This document shows, in pieces, positions 1-5,417 of a stretch of DNA of 10,722 nucleotides (the stretch's first letter is position 1; the number at the start of each line of letters is the position of its first letter). The translations under genes and the position numbers were made by a program. Origin of the DNA: Deltaproteobacteria bacterium (GTDB lineage: Bacteria > Desulfobacterota > DSM-4660 > Desulfatiglandales > Desulfatiglandaceae). Where the stretch lies: positions 1-10,722 of the forward strand of contig JAFDAP010000026.1 of the NCBI GenBank assembly GCA_019313765.1, read 5' to 3'. The notes below the pieces were generated by a model, which made no database searches, was not told the DNA's origin, and saw nothing but the letters and a program-made list of their open reading frames with translations.

Positions 1-384
1 GCGGCAGGGGCGGACTTTATACAGACCCAGTGTATTTACAACATGGAAAGATTCAGGGAATTCATGAAAAGGGCCGTAGACATGGGTCTTCACGAAAAAT
101 GCTACATCCTTGCCGGCGTAACCCCCATGAAAAGCGTTGGTATGGCCCGGTATATGGCCAAGGCAGTACCGGGTATGGATGTCCCAAATCCCCTCGTCAA
201 ACGTTTAAAGGGGGCCGGAAAGGGCAAGGTTGCAGAAGAAGGCATCAAATTCGCGTTAGAGCAGATCGAAGAATTCAAGGAGATGGAGGGCATTGCAGGC
301 GTACATCTCATGGCCATTGAATGGGAACACAAGGTGCCCGAAATAGCTGAAAGAGCAGGTGTTCTTCCCAGGCCAAGCGTTTAA
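1..384 (+). CDS. metF: Methylenetetrahydrofolate reductase (MetF family), C-terminal part, 5' truncated by window edge
   Basis: The reading frame is open from base 1, and 127 residues are visible before TAA. MetF reduces methylene-tetrahydrofolate to methyl-tetrahydrofolate on an FAD-containing TIM barrel in the cytoplasm. The visible part starts with A-A-G-A-D-F-I-Q-T-Q-C-I-Y-N. Its TQ (Gln codon at 28-30) matches the conserved folate/nicotinamide-contacting Gln of the family (Gln183 in E. coli MetF). The KSVGMARY motif and the ending MAIEWEHKVPEIAERAGVLP are typical of MetF from Wood-Ljungdahl organisms. The internal ATG at 43 is not a plausible start because homology extends upstream of it. 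A strong terminator follows 25 bases after the stop, so this gene closes its own transcription unit. It is a paralogue of the metF at 4528 and appears to be the more canonical of the two. Confidence 0.9.
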   Translation, partial: AAGADFIQTQCIYNMERFREFMKRAVDMGLHEKCYILAGVTPMKSVGMARYMAKAVPGMDVPNPLVKRLKGAGKGKVAEEGIKFALEQIEEFKEMEGIAGVHLMAIEWEHKVPEIAERAGVLPRPSV

Positions 385-408
385 CAATTTTCAAGAGTAT
401 TTTCATAT

Positions 409-451
409 AAGCCCGTAGGATCGAGACAAAGTGATCCTACGGGCTTTTTTT
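409..451 (+). terminator. Rho-independent terminator after the first metF
   Basis: A perfect 14-bp inverted repeat (AAGCCCGTAGGATC at 409-422 with GATCCTACGGGCTT at 433-446) encloses a 10-base loop and runs into seven T residues (445-451). This is a textbook intrinsic terminator. It separates the partial metF from the signalling genes downstream. Confidence 0.95.
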
Positions 452-452
452 C

Positions 453-480
453 TTGAATTCTTCATAAGATTAATCATAAT
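453..480 (+). promoter_or_regulatory. Candidate sigma70-type promoter for the signalling operon
   Basis: TTGAAT (453-458, 4 of 6 consensus matches) and CATAAT (475-480, 5 of 6) are separated by 16 bases. They lie directly after the terminator and about 65 bases before the 83-residue reading frame. The placement is sensible, but the call rests on motif matching only. Confidence 0.4.
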
Positions 481-546
481 ATACGCCATTTTGCGGGCAG
501 TCACAGGGAACACAAAACTTCCAGAATCCAACACATTAGATCATCC

Positions 547-798
547 ATGATTATCACGACAAAAAGCGGCCAATCATTTGATACGGAAAAAGACCTGACG
601 GCAGCGGAACGCCATATCCTCCAGAAACTGTTTGCATGGGAAGCCATGGCCGCCAGCCTTGAACAATTCAAAGAAAAGAAGAAGGAAGCTGTTCTTAAAG
701 GATGGAATAACTCCGGTCCTGTTAAAGAAAGCAATGCCTTAAAAGCCATTACCAGGGACATGGCAAAAAAGGTGACAGCTCGACTGGACAGGGAATGA
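547..798 (+). CDS. Small hypothetical protein, 83 residues, upstream of the histidine kinase
   Basis: I do not recognise a named family. The product starts MIITTKSGQSFDTEKDLTAAER and is predicted to be mostly helical, with a charged lysine-rich middle (KEKKKEAVLKG, about residues 42-52) and a basic C-terminus. It has no cysteines, no signal peptide and no membrane segment, so a small cytosolic protein is likely. No strong Shine-Dalgarno sequence precedes the ATG, so translation may be weak or the start misplaced; no other in-frame ATG was seen upstream. The stop lies 34 bases before the kinase start and no terminator separates them, so co-transcription with the two kinases is likely. A role as an accessory or regulatory partner of those kinases would be a guess from position alone. 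Confidence 0.6.
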   Translation: MIITTKSGQSFDTEKDLTAAERHILQKLFAWEAMAASLEQFKEKKKEAVLKGWNNSGPVKESNALKAITRDMAKKVTARLDRE

Positions 799-832
799 AT
801 TTAGGACCCCTGCCCCGAAAAGAGGTGACGGT

Positions 833-2797
833 TTGACAGCAGAGACGCTGAATTCGTCGACACAACAAATACTTGATGAACGGGTACAGATCCTTCGGGG
901 AGACCAGGCCAAAATACCCTTTAATGTGGCTTTCGTGGGTGGCGGTGAGGCCTGTCATAACCTTCTGCGAATCCTCGATAGAGAACGCCTGTCAAGGCTT
1001 AAAATGAAAATCTTAGGCGTTGCCGATACCAACCCGGAGGCGCCTGGCCTGGTTTACGCAAAAAAGCTTAATCTGTTTACGACCACCAATTTCCAGGACC
1101 TTTATGGCCTGGAAAAACTAAATATCATCTTCGAGCTGACCGGATCAACAGACGTAAGAGAAGCAATTCGAAAGACAAAGCCGCCGGAAATCTCTTTGGT
1201 AGGTCACAGGGGGGCCAGGCTTCTGTTCGACCTGGTACAGATAGAGATTGAAAAGACCGAGTTAGACAATAAACGTCAGAAACAGGATGCAAAAGAAAGA
1301 AAACATACTCAAATTATACTCGATTCGCTTCCCTACAATCTCATGGTGGTCAACCAGGATATGACGGTCAACATGGTCAACAAGACCTTCCAGAAAAACA
1401 AAATGCTCAACCGCGAGGACACACTAAAGAGACATTGCTATGAGGTAAGATATGGCCTTGAGAGACCGTGCGCAGAATACGGGAGGACCTGTTATCTGGA
1501 AGAAGTTAAGAAAAACGGAGAGATAATCAGCACCATTCATGAATTCGTTACAGATGGCGGAGAGACATGCTTTGAGGTCATCACGGTATCACCGATATTC
1601 GATGAGCACGGCGAAATCATCCAGTTATTAGAGGCATCAAGGGATGTAACTGACAGGATCAAATTAGAACGAGAGGGACAGAAATCTAATGTCTTCTTCC
1701 AAAATGTCATTCAGAGTACAGTGGACGGTATCGTTGTGGTGGACACAAAAGGAAACGTGCTGATCTTTAACCAGGGCATGGAAAACCTTACCGGATATAC
1801 GGCCCGGGAAATCATGGAACATGGACACGTGAGCAGCTTTTACAACATTGATGTGGCCAAGGAAAACATGCGCAAAATGCGAAGCGATCGGTACGGGCCA
1901 GAGGGCAAACTCAACCCCACAAGCATGTCCATTATGACCAAGGCGGGCGAAGAGATACCTGTGACATTGTCGGCCTCCATTATCACGATCGACGACAAGG
2001 AAATCGGAAGCGTGGGGGTATTCACTGACATGCGGGAAGTGCTCAAGATGCGGAAGGACCTGGAAGAGGCCCATCTCCAATTAGTCCAGTCGGAAAAGAT
2101 TGCCTCCGTGGGCAGGATGGCCGCCGGTGTGGCCCATGAAATAAATAACCCCCTGGCAGGCATTATGATATACGCTGAACTGCTCAAAGAGGAGCTTAAA
2201 GAAGATACACAGCACCTGAATGATGTTCAGGAGGTTATTGACCAGACCCTTCGCTGCAAAAAAATTGTCGCGGAATTGCTCGAATTCAGTAGACAGACCG
2301 TGGGTAAGATATCCTCTTTCAGCCTTGAACAAATGATCGAAAAGACACTGAATATCCTGGTCAATCAGGCCATTTTTCAGGATATAGAGGTCATTAAAGA
2401 TATGGGAACGGACATCCCGGAAATCGCCGGTGATATGGGCCAACTCCAGCAGGTATTTTCCAACCTTTTCAGAAATGCGGCAGATGCAATGGGAGGAAGA
2501 GGAAAGCTGAGTATTAATGCGCGATATGATACAGATACAAATCAATTTGAAATCAGGGTGCATGATACAGGACCCGGCATCCCCAAAGAACTCCGGGGTA
2601 AGATTTTCGACATATTTTTTACTACCAAACCGGTCGGCAAGGGCACGGGGCTTGGTTTAAGTATCTGCAAAAGAATTTTGGAGCTTCACGGCGGCAATCT
2701 TACTGTGGAATGCCCTCCGGATGGAGGGACCACGTTTATTGTAGAGCTTCCTTTAGGATTTGTGGAAAAACCGGAAGAAGAACCCCTTTTTATCTAA
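833..2797 (+). CDS. Soluble PAS-PAS histidine kinase with N-terminal Rossmann-like domain
   Basis: This is a 654-residue sensor kinase. Domains in order: a Rossmann-like beta-alpha-beta region at about 30-140 (GGGEAC at 36-41, an acidic residue at the second strand end in GVAD, 62-65); a coiled linker; PAS 1 at about 158-275 with cysteines 202, 213, 220 and 246; PAS 2 at about 286-400; a HisKA dimerisation helix with His435 in GVAHEINNPLAG; and a HATPase with N box (NLFRNAADAMGG), DTGPGIP and GTGLGLS. The catalytic half resembles NtrB-type kinases. No transmembrane stretch is visible, so it should sense a cytoplasmic signal; the nucleotide-binding-like fold and the cysteines suggest a dinucleotide or redox signal (inference). 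The start is TTG at 833, chosen because AGGTG (823-827) sits 5 bases upstream. It ends 8 bases before the receiver-kinase, which is its likely phosphorelay partner. Confidence 0.88.
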   Translation: MTAETLNSSTQQILDERVQILRGDQAKIPFNVAFVGGGEACHNLLRILDRERLSRLKMKILGVADTNPEAPGLVYAKKLNLFTTTNFQDLYGLEKLNIIFELTGSTDVREAIRKTKPPEISLVGHRGARLLFDLVQIEIEKTELDNKRQKQDAKERKHTQIILDSLPYNLMVVNQDMTVNMVNKTFQKNKMLNREDTLKRHCYEVRYGLERPCAEYGRTCYLEEVKKNGEIISTIHEFVTDGGETCFEVITVSPIFDEHGEIIQLLEASRDVTDRIKLEREGQKSNVFFQNVIQSTVDGIVVVDTKGNVLIFNQGMENLTGYTAREIMEHGHVSSFYNIDVAKENMRKMRSDRYGPEGKLNPTSMSIMTKAGEEIPVTLSASIITIDDKEIGSVGVFTDMREVLKMRKDLEEAHLQLVQSEKIASVGRMAAGVAHEINNPLAGIMIYAELLKEELKEDTQHLNDVQEVIDQTLRCKKIVAELLEFSRQTVGKISSFSLEQMIEKTLNILVNQAIFQDIEVIKDMGTDIPEIAGDMGQLQQVFSNLFRNAADAMGGRGKLSINARYDTDTNQFEIRVHDTGPGIPKELRGKIFDIFFTTKPVGKGTGLGLSICKRILELHGGNLTVECPPDGGTTFIVELPLGFVEKPEEEPLFI

Positions 2798-2805
2798 TTG
2801 GATGA

Positions 2806-4281
2806 ATGATGAATGAAAAGACAAAGATTCTCGTTGTGGATGACGAAAGAGTCGTCAGGGATGGATGTCACCGTGTGCTGACCGGCAAGGGATACGAAGT
2901 GTTGACCGCCGAAAACGGCCGGCAGGCCCTGGATCTCTTGGCCGGGGAAGTCATAGATATGATCCTTCTCGACCTGAAAATGCCTGTTATGAGCGGAGAA
3001 GAGATGCTCGGGATAACCACTGAAAAGTATCCCAATATACCGGTTATCATTATCACCGGCCACGGGACCGTTGACACGGCAGTGGAATGTATGAAAAATG
3101 GGGCCTATGACTTCATAACCAAACCCTTCCAGATGGATCAGTTCCTCCTGACCATTACCCGGGCCGCTGAAAAAAGGAAATTAGAGCAAAGGGCCAGGCA
3201 GTTTGAAGAAGAAAACATCCGGAATCTTTATGATCTCAATCTTGAAAAAAGCAGGCTTAAGACAATCATAAACCGTATGGCAAACGGGGTCATGGTGACC
3301 AATCGCAACCTTGAGGTTGTCCTTCACAACCCGGCTCTTATGCGCCTGGCCGAGATATCAAGTGAAGTGGAAAATCCGGCCCCGGTTACGGAAATTATCG
3401 ATGATAAGTCTTTAATAAAGACGCTCGAACAGATTCAGAGTGGGGAAATCCCGGATAATGAATCCATATCCCAGGAAATCCAGGTAGGTAAGAACATCCT
3501 GCGGGCTATTTCTGCACCCGCCCTCGGGCCAGATAAAAATGTCGCAGGGACCGTAACCGTTCTTGAAGACATTGCCGCATTCAAGCAGCTTGACCAGATG
3601 AAATCGGATTTTGTCAATATGGTGGCTCACGAACTCAGGAGCCCCCTCGTATCTATAAGGCAGTTGAACAGCGTTCTCGTTGAGGGACTGGCAGGCCCAC
3701 TTGAGGAAAAGCAGCAGGACTTTGTAAACAGGGGCATGAACAAGATTGACGGCCTCTTAGAGCTTATTAACGACCTTCTCGATGTGGCCAAAATAGAGGC
3801 AGGCAAATATGTCCAGCGCCAGGTTCCCACCGATATCGGAAAGATAATCGAAGAGACCGTGGCCCTGATGGAGGAGAGGGCTAAAGAAAAGGGCATCGAC
3901 CTCACCTACTCCTGCAATGATCTCAAGCCTGTTCAGGCCGACCCCAAAAATATCGAAGAAATATTTAATAACCTGATCAGCAATGCCATTAACTATTCAC
4001 CCGAAGGAGGCCGGGTGACAGTCACTGCACAAGGCTTTGGCGAAAATATGGAAATAAGGGTGGAGGATACGGGCGTGGGGATCTCGCCCGAAGAACTGCC
4101 TAAAATCTTTGATAAGTTTTATCGCGTCAAGCATCCCAAGACACGGGAGGTTGTGGGCACAGGACTGGGTCTCGCCATTGTCAAAGGGGTTGTTGAGGCC
4201 CATCACGGCACCATTGATGTAGAAAGTGTCGTGGATAAAGGTACCACATTCAGGATTCTTTTGCCCGTCATAACGCAGTAG
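2806..4281 (+). CDS. Receiver-PAS-histidine kinase hybrid, no output domain
   Basis: The product has 491 residues. An N-terminal response-regulator receiver (about 1-125) has the acidic pair D12-D13, phospho-acceptor Asp56 in LLDLKMP, a Thr in IIITGHG and Lys106 in TKPF. A coiled linker and a PAS-like domain (about 150-255) follow. Next come HisKA with His275 in MVAHELRSPL and HATPase with N box (NNLISNAINYSPEGG), DTGVGIS and GTGLGLA. No DNA-binding or enzymatic output domain and no membrane segment are present, so this is an intermediate in a relay, probably receiving phosphate from the preceding kinase (inference). ATG codons at 2806 and 2809 are both possible starts; the ribosome binding site is weak, which fits translational coupling to the upstream gene 8 bases away. 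Its stop TAG is followed by a second TAG. Confidence 0.9.
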   Translation: MMNEKTKILVVDDERVVRDGCHRVLTGKGYEVLTAENGRQALDLLAGEVIDMILLDLKMPVMSGEEMLGITTEKYPNIPVIIITGHGTVDTAVECMKNGAYDFITKPFQMDQFLLTITRAAEKRKLEQRARQFEEENIRNLYDLNLEKSRLKTIINRMANGVMVTNRNLEVVLHNPALMRLAEISSEVENPAPVTEIIDDKSLIKTLEQIQSGEIPDNESISQEIQVGKNILRAISAPALGPDKNVAGTVTVLEDIAAFKQLDQMKSDFVNMVAHELRSPLVSIRQLNSVLVEGLAGPLEEKQQDFVNRGMNKIDGLLELINDLLDVAKIEAGKYVQRQVPTDIGKIIEETVALMEERAKEKGIDLTYSCNDLKPVQADPKNIEEIFNNLISNAINYSPEGGRVTVTAQGFGENMEIRVEDTGVGISPEELPKIFDKFYRVKHPKTREVVGTGLGLAIVKGVVEAHHGTIDVESVVDKGTTFRILLPVITQ

Positions 4282-4304
4282 TAGAAATCGTGAATCGTTC
4301 TTCA

Positions 4305-4334
4305 TTGACAGAGGACGTTCTTTTATCATATTAA
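4305..4334 (+). promoter_or_regulatory. Weak candidate promoter for the metF-hdrA-mvhD operon
   Basis: A perfect TTGACA (4305-4310) is followed after 18 bases by TATTAA (4329-4334, 4 of 6 matches to the -10 consensus). It would give a long leader of about 180 bases that includes the palindromic element at 4398-4504. The -10 match is poor, so this is tentative. Confidence 0.3.
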
Positions 4335-4397
4335 ACCACCTAAGATTCAGGATCTAAAGATTTTGCCATTTCCAATGCTGTTAACAAGTCATCCCAC

Positions 4398-4504
4398 TGA
4401 GACCTTTCAAAAACGTTTCCCGCTGAGGCGGGATTCAAGGTTAAGCCTCCGGCCTGTAGGGCCTACGGCCCGGAGGGGAAAGCGGGAGTTTTGAAAAGGT
4501 CTCA
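4398..4504. repeat. Long palindromic intergenic element (REP/MITE-like)
   Basis: The outer arms TGAGACC (4398-4404) and GGTCTCA (4498-4504) continue inward with TTTCAAAA and TTTTGAAAA. A second arm pair TCCCGCT (4418-4424) and AGCGGGA (4481-4487) lies inside. The core hairpin 4446-4460 with 4462-4476 is centred on G4461 and pairs 14 of 15 positions including one G-T wobble. TCCCGC can alternatively pair locally with GCGGGA (4428-4433), so two folds compete. The hexamer CACTGA occurs on both sides (4395-4400 and 4505-4510) and could be a target-site duplication, although it overlaps the left arm. The element ends 10 bases before the metF Shine-Dalgarno sequence. Confidence 0.8.
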
Positions 4505-4514
4505 CACTGACCGT

Positions 4515-4520
4515 GGAGGA
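4515..4520 (+). promoter_or_regulatory. Ribosome binding site that fixes the metF start at 4528
   Basis: GGAGGA lies 7 bases before ATG 4528. The longer reading frame opening with GTG 4513 would place the start codon against the Shine-Dalgarno sequence itself, so ATG 4528 is preferred. Confidence 0.8.
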
Positions 4521-4527
4521 TCATGCA

Positions 4528-5403
4528 ATGCCGTTACTTCACAAGATTGAATCAGGTGAATTTGTCGTATTGGGAGAATTCGAACCGCCAAAAGGCGCAG
4601 ATTTCTCTCGACTTCTGGAAAATGCCAACCAGGTCAAAGGTCGTCTCGACTCCTTAGTGGTTCCTGAAATGGCCAATGCAGTGATGAAGGCAGGTTCATT
4701 GGGCGGATGCGCATTTCTGCAAACACACGGTTTTCGCACCATCTTTCAGATCTGCTGCAGGGATAGAAACCGCCTGGCCCTTCAGGCTGATATCCTTTCT
4801 GCATGGGCCTTGGGCATAACCGACATCATGGCCGTTCCCGGAGAGGACATAAGGTATGGGGACCATCCCCAGGCCAGAGATGTATATGATTTGGACCTTA
4901 TACAACTCCTTGAAATCCTGCAAAAATTTCAAACGGGCAAGGACATGGTCGGGATAGAACTCAAAGGCGCGCCAGTCTTTTGTACCGGGTCAACTATCAA
5001 TGCAGGGGCCATGGGCGGTGCCCTTGATATAGAGATAGAAAACCTGAAAAAAATGACCGAGCTTGGGGTCCGGTTCGTCATTACCTCCCCTGTTTTTGAT
5101 CTTCACCGCTTTCAGCAATTTATTAAACGGATAGATACCGCAAAGGTCGCTGTTATACCTACGGTACTGCTCTTGAAATCAGCAGGCATGGCCCGGTATA
5201 TCGACCGGAACATCAAGAACATAACTATTCCCAAGGAAATGATCAGGGGCATCCAAAAGGCCCCGGACAAATTAAAACAGTGTATTCAAATTGCAGCGGA
5301 ACTAATTGGTCACTTTAAAGAAATGGGTATGGCAGGCGTTATGATTTCAACTGTGGGATGGGAGGATAAGCTCCCGCAGGTCCTGGATACCGCCAGGCTT
5401 TAA
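4528..5403 (+). CDS. metF: Methylenetetrahydrofolate reductase family protein (divergent MetF paralogue)
   Basis: The product is 291 residues, the usual bacterial MetF length. It is a cytoplasmic TIM-barrel protein expected to bind FAD and tetrahydrofolate. GEFEPPKG places Glu17 at the catalytic glutamate (Glu28 of E. coli MetF). PGEDIRYGDHPQA (from about residue 104) and DLDLIQLL match MetF from Wood-Ljungdahl organisms, and KSAGMARY is shared with the paralogue at 1-384. One change stands out: the conserved TQ of the family is T186-S187 here (ITSPVFD), whereas the upstream paralogue keeps TQ. That Gln contacts substrate in E. coli MetF, so activity, substrate or partner may differ. The gene is followed after 14 bases by hdrA, indicating an operon. 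The context suggests a role as the MTHFR subunit of an HdrA-MvhD complex, as in acetogens (inference). A non-catalytic or scaffolding role is an alternative. Confidence 0.88.
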   Translation: MPLLHKIESGEFVVLGEFEPPKGADFSRLLENANQVKGRLDSLVVPEMANAVMKAGSLGGCAFLQTHGFRTIFQICCRDRNRLALQADILSAWALGITDIMAVPGEDIRYGDHPQARDVYDLDLIQLLEILQKFQTGKDMVGIELKGAPVFCTGSTINAGAMGGALDIEIENLKKMTELGVRFVITSPVFDLHRFQQFIKRIDTAKVAVIPTVLLLKSAGMARYIDRNIKNITIPKEMIRGIQKAPDKLKQCIQIAAELIGHFKEMGMAGVMISTVGWEDKLPQVLDTARL

Positions 5404-5417
5404 AAAGGAAACAAAAA

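Larger units (their letters stand above)
4282..4527. other. Intergenic spacer between signalling operon and metF-hdrA-mvhD operon
   Basis: I see no gene in these 246 bases. The spacer holds a weak promoter candidate (4305-4334), a 26-base sequence (4343-4368) that recurs imperfectly at 10385-10410, and a long palindromic element (4398-4504). No T-run follows the palindrome, so it is not an obvious intrinsic terminator for the kinase genes. Confidence 0.6.

Noticed and set aside
4513..4527. metF start at GTG 4513
   Set aside because: The GTG abuts the GGAGGA that serves ATG 4528, and the extra five residues have no support from the family.
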